The notes under the pieces: model-generated | Seen by the model: only the letters and a program-made list of their open reading frames with translations | Database searches by the model: none | Told to the model about the DNA's origin: nothing | Part shown: in pieces, positions 40,702 to 49,677 of the stretch | Numbering within the stretch: the first letter of the stretch is position 1 | How the letters are laid out: the number at the start of each line of letters is the position of its first letter | Made by a program: the position numbers and the translations under genes | Origin: Streptomyces sp. XY006 | Lineage (GTDB): Bacteria; Actinomycetota; Actinomycetes; Streptomycetales; Streptomycetaceae | Assembly (NCBI RefSeq): GCF_002237655.1 | Contig: NZ_NOKT01000035.1 | Span: forward strand, 1-64,000 | DNA: 64,000 nucleotides | Direction of reading: 5' to 3'

Positions 40702-43215
40702 CTAACTCCGCAGCTCGGCTCCCACCCGCTCACCAGCGAGAGCGACGGCCGCGTCCCGGGCCGCGGACGCCTCGTCCACGGTCAGCGTCCGGTCGGCCGC
40801 CCGGAACCGCAGCGCGTAGGCGAGCGACTTCCGGCCCTCACCGAGCTGCTCGGCGTTCTCGTACACGTCGAACAGCCGGATGGACTCCAGCAGTTCACCG
40901 GCCCCGTCCCGCAACGCCGCCTCGACGTCCGCGGCCGGCACGAACGCGTCGACGACCAGGGCGACGTCCTGCGTGGCGACGGGGAACGTGGAGATCCGCG
41001 GCGCCGACACCGTGGCGTCACCCGCCGACTCCACGGCGTCCAGGTCGAGTTCCATCGCGCAGGTGCGCGCGGGCAGCCCCAGCGCCTTCACGACCCGCGG
41101 GTGCAGCTCACCGGCGTGCCCCACGACCCGCTCGGCACCATCCACGGTGACGGCCAGCTCGGCGCAGCGGCCCGGGTGCCACGGCCCGTACTGACCCTTG
41201 CGGATGATCAGCTCGGCACCGGCCTCGCGGGCGACGGACCGCGCCGCCTCGACCGCGTCGGCCCAGTCCGCCGGACGGCCCTTGCCCCACCAGCCGGCCT
41301 GCTCGCGCGCACCGGCGAGCACGACGGCGACGTGCCGCGGCTGCTCGGGCAGTGCCGCGTTCAGCTCGGCGAGCTCCTCGTCGGTGGGGCGGCGGTCGAC
41401 GGGCAGCACCGCGGCGATCCGCTGCTCCTCGCGCGGCCGGAAGACCAGGCCCGTCTCGAACAGCGCGAGGTCGTGCGAGCCCCGGCCGTCGTTGCGGCGC
41501 AGCGCGGCGAGCAGCCCCGGCAGCAGCGTCGTGCGCAGCGCGGGCTCCTCGTCGCTCAGCGGGTTGCTGAGCTTCACGACACGGCGGGCCGGGTCGTCCT
41601 TGTCCAGGGCGAGCTGGTCGAAGACCGGTTCGCCGATGAACGGGTAGTTCGGCGCCTCGACGTATCCGGCGCCGGCCAGGGCGCGGCCGACGCGCCGGTG
41701 CAGCCGCTGCCGGTCCGTGAGGCCCAGGCCGGCCGGCGGCTTGGGCAGCGTGGAGGGCAGGTTCTCGTAGCCCTCCAGGCGGATGACCTCTTCGGCCAGG
41801 TCGTTCGGGTCGGTCAGGTCCGGCCGCCAGGACGGCACGGTGACCAGGAGCTCGTCCTGCCCGTAGACGTCGCAGCCGATCTCCTGGAGCCGCCGGACGA
41901 CGGTCTCGCGGCCGTAGGCGACGCCCGCGACCTTGTCCGGGTGGTCGGCCGGGATGGTGATGGTGCGCGGTGCGGTCGGGGCGAGGACCTCGGTGACACC
42001 GGCCTCGGCCGTGCCGCCGGCGAGGAGGACCAGCAGGTCGACCGTGCGCTGCGCGGCAGCGGCGGCGGCCTGCGGGTCGACACCGCGCTCGAAGCGCCGG
42101 GACGCCTCGGAGGAGAGCTTGTGCCGGCGGGCCGTGCGCGCGATCGACACCGCGTCGAAGTGGGCCGCCTCGATGACCACGTCGGCCGTGGCGTTCTCCA
42201 CGTCGTCGTGGTCGGCGATCTCCGTGTTGGCGCCGCCCATGACACCGGCGAGACCGATCGGCCCGCGGTCGTCGGTGATCACCAGGTCCTCGGCGTCCAG
42301 GGTGCGCTCGACGCCGTCGAGGGTGGTGAGCTTCTCGCCCGGCTCGGCCCGGCGCACGCCGATGGTGCCCTGGACCAGGCCGCGGTCGTAGGCGTGCAGC
42401 GGCTGGCCGAGCTCCATCATCACGTAGTTGGTGACGTCGACGGCGAGCGAGATCGGGCGCATGCCGACCTTCTGCAGCCTGCGCTGCAGCCAGATCGGGG
42501 AGCGGGCCTCGGCGCTCAGGCCGGTCACCGTACGGGCGGTGAAGCGGTCGCAGCCGGTGGGGTCGGAGATCCGCACCGGGTAGCCGTAGGCGTTCGGGCC
42601 GGGCACGTCGATCAGCGCCGGGTCGCGCAGCGGCAGGCCGTAGGCGATGGCCGTCTCGCGGGCGACGCCGCGGATGGACAGGCAGTAGCCGCGGTCGGGC
42701 GTGACGGCGATGTCGAGGACCTCGTCGACCAGCTCGAGCAGCTCGACGGCGTCCTTGCCGACCTCGGTCTCCGGCGGCAGCACGATGATGCCCTTGGTGC
42801 CGTCGTCGCCCATGTTCAGCTCGTCGCTGGAGCAGATCATGCCGCGCGACATCTTGCCGTAGGTCTTGCGCTCGGCGATCTGGAAGTCACCGGGCAGGAC
42901 CGAGCCGGGCAGGGCCACGACGACCTTGTCGCCGACGGCGAAGTTGCGGGCGCCGCAGACGATCTCCTGGGGCTCGCCCGTGCCGTTGGCCCGGCCGACG
43001 TCGACGGTGCAGAAGCGGATCGGCTTCTTGAACTCCGTCAGCTCCTCGATGGTCAGCACCTGGCCGACCACCAGCGGGCCCTTGAGGTCGGCGCCGAGCC
43101 GCTCGACGGTCTCGACCTCCAGACCGGCCGAAATGAGCTTGGCCTGGACGTCCCGGCCGGTCTCCGTCGCCGGCAGGTCGACGTACTCCCGCAGCCAAGA
43201 AAGCGGGACCCGCAT
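40702..43215 (-). CDS. pheT: Phenylalanyl-tRNA synthetase beta subunit
   Basis: 837 residues. Domains in order: B1 with LREYVDLPATETGRDVQAKL, tRNA-binding domain (GPLVVGQVLTIEEL), B3/B4 core (ARTVTGLSAEARSPIWLQRR), B5 (LEGYENLPSTLPKPPAGL), and the C-terminal ferredoxin-fold anticodon-binding domain ending RAADRTLTVDEASAARD. Forms the (alpha-beta)2 enzyme with PheS. The start overlaps the pheS stop (TGATG). Confidence 0.96.
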   Translation of the reverse strand: MRVPLSWLREYVDLPATETGRDVQAKLISAGLEVETVERLGADLKGPLVVGQVLTIEELTEFKKPIRFCTVDVGRANGTGEPQEIVCGARNFAVGDKVVVALPGSVLPGDFQIAERKTYGKMSRGMICSSDELNMGDDGTKGIIVLPPETEVGKDAVELLELVDEVLDIAVTPDRGYCLSIRGVARETAIAYGLPLRDPALIDVPGPNAYGYPVRISDPTGCDRFTARTVTGLSAEARSPIWLQRRLQKVGMRPISLAVDVTNYVMMELGQPLHAYDRGLVQGTIGVRRAEPGEKLTTLDGVERTLDAEDLVITDDRGPIGLAGVMGGANTEIADHDDVENATADVVIEAAHFDAVSIARTARRHKLSSEASRRFERGVDPQAAAAAAQRTVDLLVLLAGGTAEAGVTEVLAPTAPRTITIPADHPDKVAGVAYGRETVVRRLQEIGCDVYGQDELLVTVPSWRPDLTDPNDLAEEVIRLEGYENLPSTLPKPPAGLGLTDRQRLHRRVGRALAGAGYVEAPNYPFIGEPVFDQLALDKDDPARRVVKLSNPLSDEEPALRTTLLPGLLAALRRNDGRGSHDLALFETGLVFRPREEQRIAAVLPVDRRPTDEELAELNAALPEQPRHVAVVLAGAREQAGWWGKGRPADWADAVEAARSVAREAGAELIIRKGQYGPWHPGRCAELAVTVDGAERVVGHAGELHPRVVKALGLPARTCAMELDLDAVESAGDATVSAPRISTFPVATQDVALVVDAFVPAADVEAALRDGAGELLESIRLFDVYENAEQLGEGRKSLAYALRFRAADRTLTVDEASAARDAAVALAGERVGAELRS

Positions 43216-44342
43216 CAGATCTCCATCCCGAACGGCCGGGTGAACCGGACGTCACCCTCGACCATGTCTCGCATGTCCTCGACGTTGTGGCGGAACATCA
43301 GCATCCGCTCGATGCCGAACCCGAAGGCGAAGCCGCTGTACTTCTCCGGGTCGACACCGCAGGCCCGCAGCACGCGGGGGTTGACCATGCCGCAGCCGCC
43401 GAGCTCGATCCAGCCCTCGGACGAGCAGGTGCGGCAGGAACGGTCGGGGTTGCCGACGGACTCGCCCTTGCAGACGTAGCAGAGCATGTCCATCTCGGCG
43501 CTGGGCTCGGTGAACGGGAAGTAGTTCGGCCGCAGCCGGGTCTTCATGTCCGCGCCGAACAGCGACTGGACCATGTGGTCCAGGGTGCCCTTGAGGTCGG
43601 CCATCGTCAGGCCCTCGTCCACCGCGAGCAGCTCGATCTGGTGGAAGACCGGCGTGTGGGTGGCGTCCAGCTCGTCGGTGCGGAACACCCGGCCGGGGCA
43701 GACGATGTACACGGGCAGCTCACGGTCGAGCAGGGCGCGCGCCTGGACCGGGGAGGTGTGCGTGCGCAGCACGACGCCGGAGCCGGACTCCTCGGTGCCC
43801 TCGGGGCCCTGCACGAAGAAGGTGTCCTGCATCTGCCGGGCCGGGTGGTCGGGCAGGAAGTTGAGCGCGTCGAAGTTGAACCACTCCGCCTCGGCCTCCG
43901 GCCCCTCGGCGACCTCGTAGCCCATGGCCACGAAGACGTCCGCGACCCGCTCCATCATGGTCGTGAGCGGGTGCCGGGCGCCGGACGGTACGCGGTCGTA
44001 GGGCAGCGTGACGTCCACCGCCTCCTCGACCAGCACCCGCGCGTCGCGCTCGGCCTCCAGCTCGGCCTGGCGCGCGGCGAGCCCCTTGTTGACGGCGCCG
44101 CGGGCCTGGCCGACGCGCTTGCCGGCCTCGGCCTTGGCGTGCGGGGGCAGGGCGCCGATCTCGCGGTTGGCGAGGGCCAGCGGCGAGGCGGGGCCGGTGT
44201 GGGCGACCTTGGCCTCGTGGAGCGCGTCGAGGGAGTCCGCGGCGGCGAAGGCGGCGAGCGCCTCGTCCCGCATGCGCTCGATCTCTTCCGGTTTCAACGT
44301 CTCGACCTCGACCGGGTCGTACGACTTATTCGGTGCCGACAT
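43215..44342 (-). CDS. pheS: Phenylalanyl-tRNA synthetase alpha subunit
   Basis: 375 residues, catalytic class II subunit. N-terminal coiled coil, motif 2 region FRTDELDATHTPVFHQIELL, motif 3 GFAFGFGIERMLMFRH, and FPFTEPSAEMDMLCYVC with a Cys-rich insertion (C-x2-C, C-x2-C) typical of actinobacteria. ATG at 44342. The 150-base leader holds a CCCAGC-TGTC-GCTGGG hairpin (44367-44382) but no recognisable T-box or Phe-rich leader peptide. Confidence 0.96.
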   Translation of the reverse strand: MSAPNKSYDPVEVETLKPEEIERMRDEALAAFAAADSLDALHEAKVAHTGPASPLALANREIGALPPHAKAEAGKRVGQARGAVNKGLAARQAELEAERDARVLVEEAVDVTLPYDRVPSGARHPLTTMMERVADVFVAMGYEVAEGPEAEAEWFNFDALNFLPDHPARQMQDTFFVQGPEGTEESGSGVVLRTHTSPVQARALLDRELPVYIVCPGRVFRTDELDATHTPVFHQIELLAVDEGLTMADLKGTLDHMVQSLFGADMKTRLRPNYFPFTEPSAEMDMLCYVCKGESVGNPDRSCRTCSSEGWIELGGCGMVNPRVLRACGVDPEKYSGFAFGFGIERMLMFRHNVEDMRDMVEGDVRFTRPFGMEI

Positions 44343-44496
44343 CTCTTCCCGTGCTTCCGATTGTCCCCCAGCTGTCGCTGGGAGGTGCCCCGAGGCTGAA
44401 GGTCCCCGTCACCGGCTCCGACGGCCGTCCGCGGGACACAAAGGTGCCAGGGGCCGAGTCTAACGGGGTGGAGGTGGACGAATGCGCCCGTGGTCC

Positions 44497-45639
44497 TCAG
44501 GCGAGATACGCCGGAGCCGCCACGGGCAACGTAAATCGGAACTCGGCGCCGGCGCCGGGGGCGCGGCCGACCGTGATGGTGCCGCCGTGGGCCTCGACGA
44601 TGCCCTTGACGATGTACAGCCCGAGACCCGTGCCGCCGCGCTTGCTGCCCCGCCAGAAGCGGGTGAAGACGCGGTTCATGGACTCCTCCGGGATGCCGGG
44701 CCCCTCGTCGCTCACTGTGACCGACGTGCCGGTGTCCTCGCCCTCGCGGGGGGACGCCGTGGCCGTGATGTCGATCGTGACAGTTCCCTCGCCGTGCCGC
44801 ACGGCATTTTCGAGCAGGTTGCTGAGCACCTGGTCGATCTTGTCGGGGTCGGCCCACAGGGCGGGCAGCGGCTGCTGGACGCGCAGCAGGAAGCGGTCGG
44901 CGGGCTGCCCGGCCGCGACGTAGGCCTGGATGTGCCGTCCTACGGCGGCGCCCATGTCGACGGGCTGGCGGCGCACCTCCAGGCGGCCGGAGTCGATCCG
45001 GGAGATGTCGAGCAGCTCGGCGATGAGCCGGGTGACGCGGTCGGCGTCGGCGTCGACGGTCTCCAGCATCAGCCGCTTCTGGTCGTCCGTGAACCGTTCC
45101 CACTTGGCCAGCAGCGTGGCGGTGAAGCCCTTGACGGAGGTGAGCGGGGAGCGCAGCTCGTGGGCGACGGTGGCGATCAGCTCGGCGTGGCTGCGCTCGG
45201 TGCGGCGCCGGGCCTCGGTGTCGCGCAGGGTGACGACCAGACGCCGCACGGGTCCGGTGGGGCGGGTGCGGACGTAGCGCGCGGAGACCAGCACCTCGCG
45301 CCCGCCGGGCAGCAGGAGGTTGCGCTCGGGCTGGCCGACCCGGATGGCGAGGCCGCCGTAGGGGTCGGTCAGCTGCCACCAGCGGCGCCCTTCGAGGTCC
45401 TCTAACGGCAGCGCCTTCTCCAGCCGCTGCCCGAGGGCGTCCCGGGCGCGCACGGCGGTGATGCGCTCGGCTGCGGCGTTGAAGCAGATGACGCGGCCCT
45501 GCTCGTCGGCGACGACCAGCCCGTCGGGCAGCTGGTCCGGGTCGATGCCGAGGCCGGCGAGGTCACCGGACGGCCGGGACGCGGCGGGTGGGCTCCCGGC
45601 GTCCCGGGCTCCCGGTGCGCTGCTCGTGCCGACGCTCAT
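44497..45639 (-). CDS. Cytoplasmic PAS-domain sensor histidine kinase with a TTA codon
   Basis: 380 residues, no membrane segment. PAS domain at about 33-145 (LPDGLVVADEQGRVICFNAA), HisKA phosphoacceptor in IATVAHELRSPLTSVKGFTA, then HATPase motifs NLLENAVRHG, DEGPGIPEESMNRVFTRFWR and GGTGLGLYIVK. No response regulator is adjacent. Leu at 45405-45403 is TTA, so synthesis should depend on bldA tRNA. Upstream of pheS on the same strand. Confidence 0.9.
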   Translation of the reverse strand: MSVGTSSAPGARDAGSPPAASRPSGDLAGLGIDPDQLPDGLVVADEQGRVICFNAAAERITAVRARDALGQRLEKALPLEDLEGRRWWQLTDPYGGLAIRVGQPERNLLLPGGREVLVSARYVRTRPTGPVRRLVVTLRDTEARRRTERSHAELIATVAHELRSPLTSVKGFTATLLAKWERFTDDQKRLMLETVDADADRVTRLIAELLDISRIDSGRLEVRRQPVDMGAAVGRHIQAYVAAGQPADRFLLRVQQPLPALWADPDKIDQVLSNLLENAVRHGEGTVTIDITATASPREGEDTGTSVTVSDEGPGIPEESMNRVFTRFWRGSKRGGTGLGLYIVKGIVEAHGGTITVGRAPGAGAEFRFTLPVAAPAYLA

Positions 45640-45692
45640 CCCCGTACCCCACCTCTCAGGCTCCGCGGAGGGTCCCTGAGCTGGTCACCCTA

Positions 45693-46553
45693 CTAGTTCC
45701 CGGTGACGGAGCGGCACCCTCCGGGGGCGCGCTGTGCACGCGCCGACGCATAGAGACATACGGCGGCGGCGGTGGCGAGGTTCAGGCTCTCGGCCTTCCC
45801 GTGGATCGGGACCCGCACGACGGCGTCGGTGAGGGCGCGGGTCTCCTCGGGCAGGCCCCAGGCCTCGTTGCCGAAGACCCAGGCGGTGGGTCCGCCCATG
45901 GTGCCCTTGTCGAGCTCCTCGTCGAGGTCCCGGTCGCCGGCCCCGTCGGCGGCGAGCACGCGGACACCGGCGCCGCGCAGCGCCCCGACGGCCTGCTCCA
46001 CGGGGACACCGACGGCGACGGGCAGGTGGAACAGGGAGCCGACGGAGGCGCGGACGGCCTTGGGGTTGTACACGTCGACGGAGGCGTCGGTCAGCACGAC
46101 GGCCTCGGCGCCGGCGGCGTCGGCGCAGCGCAGCACGGTGCCGGCGTTGCCGGGGTCGCGGACGTTGGCGAGGAGGGCGACGAGCCGCGGGCGGGCGGCG
46201 AGCACCTCCTCGAAGGGTGTGTCGAGGAACCGGCAGACCCCGACGAGTCCCTGCGGGGTGACGGTGGTGGAGATGTCGGCGATGACCTGCTCGGCGGCGA
46301 GGTGCACCCGGGCTCCGGCGTCCCGGGCGGCACCGACGATGTCGGCGTACCGCTCGGCGGCCTCCAGCGTGGCGAACAGCTCCACCAGCGTGGCCGCACC
46401 GCCGGACCGGTGTCCGGCCGCCTCCCGCACCGCCTGCGGCCCCTCCGCGAGGAACAGCCGCTCCTTCCCCCGGAAGTTCCGCTTGGCCAGCCGGCGTGCC
46501 GCCAGGACACGGGAGGAGCGGGGGGAGATGAGCTCGGGGGTGGCAGGGGACAT
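45693..46553 (-). CDS. SPOUT-family (SpoU/TrmH) RNA 2'-O-methyltransferase
   Basis: 286 residues. SpoU motif 1 LLANVRDPGNAGTVLRCADA, motif 2 AWVFGNEAWGLP and motif 3 VRVPIHGKAESLNLATAAAV, all in order, with an N-terminal substrate-binding domain RNFRGKERLFLAEG. Knotted SAM binding predicted. The target nucleotide is not known. Downstream of rplT, so it may share that operon. Confidence 0.92.
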   Translation of the reverse strand: MSPATPELISPRSSRVLAARRLAKRNFRGKERLFLAEGPQAVREAAGHRSGGAATLVELFATLEAAERYADIVGAARDAGARVHLAAEQVIADISTTVTPQGLVGVCRFLDTPFEEVLAARPRLVALLANVRDPGNAGTVLRCADAAGAEAVVLTDASVDVYNPKAVRASVGSLFHLPVAVGVPVEQAVGALRGAGVRVLAADGAGDRDLDEELDKGTMGGPTAWVFGNEAWGLPEETRALTDAVVRVPIHGKAESLNLATAAAVCLYASARAQRAPGGCRSVTGN

Positions 46554-46581
46554 CCTGTTCGCTTTCTCGGTAGCTGCACAG

Positions 46582-46615
46582 CAGGACCCGCAGGCCGTTC
46601 GGCCTGCGGGTCCTG
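46582..46615 (-). terminator. Terminator of infC-rpmI-rplT
   Basis: 15-bp perfect stem (46582-46596 and 46601-46615) with loop GTTC, 27 bases past the rplT stop. Its position between rplT and the methyltransferase argues that the latter has its own transcript or partial readthrough. Confidence 0.85.
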
Positions 46616-46641
46616 TCAGTCACATCGGCTCGAAGCCGGCG

Positions 46642-47025
46642 TCAGGCCGCCTTGGGGGCGTTGACGTCGCTCGGCAGCGCCTTCTGGGCGACCTCGACGA
46701 GCGCGGCGAACGCACCGGCGTCGTTGACGGCCAGCTCGGCCAGGATCTTGCGGTCGACCTCGATGTTCGCGGCCTTCAGACCCTGGATGAAGCGGTTGTA
46801 GGTCATGCCGTTGGCGCGGGCAGCGGCGTTGATGCGCTGGATCCACAGCTGGCGGAAGTCACCCTTGCGCTTCTTGCGGTCGTTGTAGTTGTAGACCAGC
46901 GAGTGGGTGACCTGCTCCTTGGCCTTGCGGTACAGGCGCGAACGCTGACCGCGGTAGCCGGAGGCCTGCTCGAGGATCGCCCGGCGCTTCTTGTGGGCGT
47001 TGACTGCCCGCTTGACGCGTGCCAC
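46642..47025 (-). CDS. rplT: 50S ribosomal protein L20
   Basis: 127 residues, standard length. Family sequence: ARVKRAVNAHKKRRAILEQA, GYRGQRSRLYRKAKEQVTHS, RKKRKGDFRQLWIQRINAAA. Binds 23S rRNA early in 50S assembly. Third gene of infC-rpmI-rplT. Confidence 0.97.
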   Translation of the reverse strand: MARVKRAVNAHKKRRAILEQASGYRGQRSRLYRKAKEQVTHSLVYNYNDRKKRKGDFRQLWIQRINAAARANGMTYNRFIQGLKAANIEVDRKILAELAVNDAGAFAALVEVAQKALPSDVNAPKAA

Positions 47026-47119
47026 TTCTTAACTCCTTGTAGCGGGGCCGCGGTGATCCTCACACGGCCCGAATTCGATTGGGTCCCGGTCCTGACGTAC
47101 GGCGCTCACGCGCCGGGCG

Positions 47120-47314
47120 TCACTTGCCGAGAAGCTTCTTGATCTTCGCGGCGTCGCCCGGGGCCATCTCGGCGTTGCCGGTGAGGCGACGCGTCACACG
47201 GGACGACTTGTGCTCGAGCAGGTGGCGCTTGCCGGCGCGCTCGCGGAGCACCTTGCCGGAGCCGGTGATCTTGAAGCGCTTGCTGGCACCGCTGTGCGAC
47301 TTGTTCTTCGGCAT
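47120..47314 (-). CDS. rpmI: 50S ribosomal protein L35
   Basis: 64 residues, standard length: MPKNKSHSGASKRFKITGSG, KVLRERAGKRHLLEHKSSRV. Second gene of the operon, about 95 bases before rplT and 108 after infC. Confidence 0.97.
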   Translation of the reverse strand: MPKNKSHSGASKRFKITGSGKVLRERAGKRHLLEHKSSRVTRRLTGNAEMAPGDAAKIKKLLGK

Positions 47315-47422
47315 AGCGCCGTTCTCTCCTCGTCGGTGGCGCTCCGGTGCCCGGTCGTGAAACCGGGCACGGTGGAGCGTCGTCTTGTATCGGTTGCTTC
47401 CTGGGACTGGCGTCCCGGGGAG

Positions 47423-48061
47423 TCACGCCTCGGCGGGCTCCTCAGCCGGCGCCTCGGTCTCCGCGGCGTTCTGCGACTTGCCGGGGTTGGCCTTCGCGTC
47501 CGCCTTGCGGGCTTCCTGCGCCTGGCGAGCCTCGGCCATCGCCTCGGTCTTCTTCTTGTGCGGACCGAGGACCATGATCATGTTCCGGCCGTCCTGCTTC
47601 GGGTTCGACTCGACGAAACCGAGGTCCTGGACGTCCTCCGCGAGACGCTGCAGCAGCCGGTAGCCCAGCTCGGGCCGGGACTGCTCGCGACCACGGAACA
47701 TGATCGTGATCTTGACCTTGTCGCCCTGCTTGAGGAACCGAACGACGTGACCCTTCTTGGTGTCATAGTCGTGCGGGTCGATCTTCGGCCGGAGCTTCAT
47801 CTCCTTGATGACCGTGTGCGCCTGGTTCTTGCGCGCCTCACGGGCCTTCATGGCCGACTCGTACTTGAACTTCCCGTAGTCCATGAGCTTGCACACGGGC
47901 GGACGGGCGTTCGCCGCGACCTCGACCAGGTCCAGGTCGTACTCCTGCGCAAGCTCCAGTGCCTTGGCCAGGGGGACGATGCCCACCTGCTCGCCACTGG
48001 GACCGACAAGTCGCACCTCGGGAACGCGAATCCGGTCGTTGATGCGGGGCTCGGCGCTGAT
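47423..48061 (-). CDS. infC: Translation initiation factor IF-3, AUC start codon
   Basis: 212 residues. N-terminal domain RINDRIRVPEVRLVGPSGEQ, hinge helix KFKYESAMKAREARKNQAHT, C-terminal domain ending RNMIMVLGPHKKKTEAM plus an Ala/Glu-rich tail. No ATG, GTG or TTG lies in frame at the expected site; AGGAGG lies 4 bases before an ATC codon (48061-48059) that gives the right N-terminus. A non-canonical start, as in infC of other bacteria, allows autoregulation by IF-3. First gene of infC-rpmI-rplT. Confidence 0.93.
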   Translation of the reverse strand: MSAEPRINDRIRVPEVRLVGPSGEQVGIVPLAKALELAQEYDLDLVEVAANARPPVCKLMDYGKFKYESAMKAREARKNQAHTVIKEMKLRPKIDPHDYDTKKGHVVRFLKQGDKVKITIMFRGREQSRPELGYRLLQRLAEDVQDLGFVESNPKQDGRNMIMVLGPHKKKTEAMAEARQAQEARKADAKANPGKSQNAAETEAPAEEPAEA

Positions 48062-48146
48062 GGATCCTCCTCGGTAGCACCACGCGACGGTCTGGCGGAC
48101 GGCCGCGTAACGTCTCTGTTCGATAGACCTAACCGCGCCGAAGCAC

Positions 48147-48178
48147 AAAAAATGCCCCGGACGATTCCCAGGCGGGGC
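48147..48178 (-). terminator. Attenuator-like terminator in the infC leader
   Basis: On the minus strand arms GCCCCG and CGGGGC (13-base loop) are directly followed by ATTTTTT, a rare T-tract in this genome, 85 bases before the infC start. An intrinsic terminator inside the leader suggests transcription attenuation, as known for infC-rpmI-rplT in Bacillus (L20-dependent); the mechanism here is inferred. Confidence 0.65.
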
Positions 48179-48457
48179 TCCTCGAACTACCGGAGCACCG
48201 CCGCGGGAAGCCGCGGGGCGCGCTTTCGGACGGATCGCCGACGCTGGGACGGGACCGTCTGACCGGTGACCCGACGCCCTGAGGGCGGTCAGGTGGGAGT
48301 TCGAAAGCCTCCACTTGTGGGTCGGGCTCGCGGGCCGTGAGGCATACGGGTCCGACCGGTCGTTACACGAGGTTACCAGCAATGGCCAGGAAGGGCTAAT
48401 TGGGGCGCGTCGGGGCCTGGTGCGGCACGCGCCCGTGCTGCGCCTATCGTGTGGGGC

Positions 48458-48814
48458 ATGAGTGAGACCCCTCCTGAGTCCCCCGACTTCGACGCCATGG
48501 CCCGCGACATCGCGGAGGTCCCGGCGGTCGAGGTGATCGTGACCGTCGCCGTCAACCTGATGAGCGCGGCCGCCGTGAAGCTCGGTCTGACCGAGGAGGG
48601 CGAGAAGCACAAGGACCTGGACGAGGCCCGCAAGCTGGTGCACGCGCTGGCCGGCCTGCTGGACGCGTCCACGACCGAGATCAGCTCGTTCCACGCGGCT
48701 CCCCTGCGCGACGGCCTGAAGTCGCTGCAGCTGGCGTTCCGCGAGGCCTCCCTCGTCCCGGACGAGCCCGGCCAGGGCCCGGGCGAGAAGTACACGGGCC
48801 CGGTCTACGGCTAG
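48458..48814 (+). CDS. DUF1844 protein
   Basis: 118 residues of unknown function: ARDIAEVPAVEVIVTVAVNL, AAAVKLGLTEEGEKHKDLDE, ARKLVHALAGLLDASTTEIS. Widely conserved next to infC in actinobacteria. A TATCGT -10-like element 7 bases before the ATG suggests a leaderless message. Divergent from the infC leader. Confidence 0.85.
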   Translation: MSETPPESPDFDAMARDIAEVPAVEVIVTVAVNLMSAAAVKLGLTEEGEKHKDLDEARKLVHALAGLLDASTTEISSFHAAPLRDGLKSLQLAFREASLVPDEPGQGPGEKYTGPVYG

Positions 48815-48818
48815 CGGG

Positions 48819-49547
48819 TCACCGTACGAAGAGGGGCTCGCCCGGGGGCGTCGCCTCGGCCGGCAGCAGTGCCAGGTCGAGACCGCGCACCAGGCGGGCC
48901 CTCAGTGTTTCGTCGGCGGCCAGGCGCTCGGCGACGGCCCGTGCGGCCTCGGCCCGGTCCGCGGCCGGGTCGAGCACCAGGGCCAGGGTGCCGTCGGCCC
49001 GTCCGGGTCCGAGGTGGGCCCGCAGCACGGCCGGCTCGGCGGCCACGGCCTCGCGTACGGCGCCGACGACGGCCGGGTCGGCGAGCGGGTCGGTGGTGGT
49101 GCGGCCCTCCGCCAGGGCGAGCAGGGCGGGGCCGGTCAGCTCGAACGGCACGGGTCCGGCCAGGTCCAGCACGACCGTGTCGGCCTTCTCGTGCGCGGCG
49201 GCCTGCAGGGCCTGGTGCAGCGGTACGGCGACGGGGCGTGCCTCGGGATCCCAGCGGGCGAGGGAGTCCGTGGAGGTGAAGGCGGGCAGGGCGGTGCGGT
49301 TCCCGGCCTTGAGGGTCGGTACGGCCATGTCGCTGGTCTTCTCGCGGCGCAGTCCCCGCTCGTCCTCCTCGACCTCGCCGAGCACGGCCACGACGGGGAC
49401 GAGCAGCCGGGCGCCCTTGAGCGCCTCCAGGACCGGCCCCACGGCGGTGCGGTCGGCGGACCAGGCGGCGAGGGCCGCGCTCAGCCGGGGGTCTGCGGAG
49501 CCGTCGTCGTCGGAGAAGCCGGGGTCGGGGATGTTCTTGTTCGCCAC
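48819..49547 (-). CDS. SseB-family protein
   Basis: 242 residues. N-terminal SseB-type domain (GARLLVPVVAVLGEVEEDER, ALPAFTSTDSLARWDPEARP) and C-terminal half with repeated Ala-rich helices, family pattern PVPFELTGPALLALAEGRTT. SseB proteins are small regulators or chaperone-like proteins; no specific role is known in Streptomyces. The stop is 4 bases from the DUF1844 stop (convergent). Confidence 0.85.
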   Translation of the reverse strand: MANKNIPDPGFSDDDGSADPRLSAALAAWSADRTAVGPVLEALKGARLLVPVVAVLGEVEEDERGLRREKTSDMAVPTLKAGNRTALPAFTSTDSLARWDPEARPVAVPLHQALQAAAHEKADTVVLDLAGPVPFELTGPALLALAEGRTTTDPLADPAVVGAVREAVAAEPAVLRAHLGPGRADGTLALVLDPAADRAEAARAVAERLAADETLRARLVRGLDLALLPAEATPPGEPLFVR

Positions 49548-49590
49548 GGTCGTCGACCCTATCGGCCGAGCGCCGCGCCCCGGGCGGCGG

Positions 49591-49677
49591 CTCGGAAGTC
49601 CTGAGGGCCGGAGCGAAGGCTCAGAAATCCCGGGGGCCGGTGCGAGGGCTCAGAAGTCCTGAGGGCCGGTGCGGCGG
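49591..49677. repeat. Three 29-bp tandem repeats over the mycosin stop codon
   Basis: Units at 49591-49619, 49620-49648 and 49649-49677 (consensus CTCAGAAGTCCTGAGGGCCG then GTGCGAGGG). The unit at 49649 contains the last codons and stop of the protease gene; the other two lie past it. Confidence 0.85.

Noticed and set aside
44343..44496. T-box or Phe leader peptide before pheS
   Set aside because: Only a short 6-bp hairpin; no T-box sequence and no run of Phe codons.
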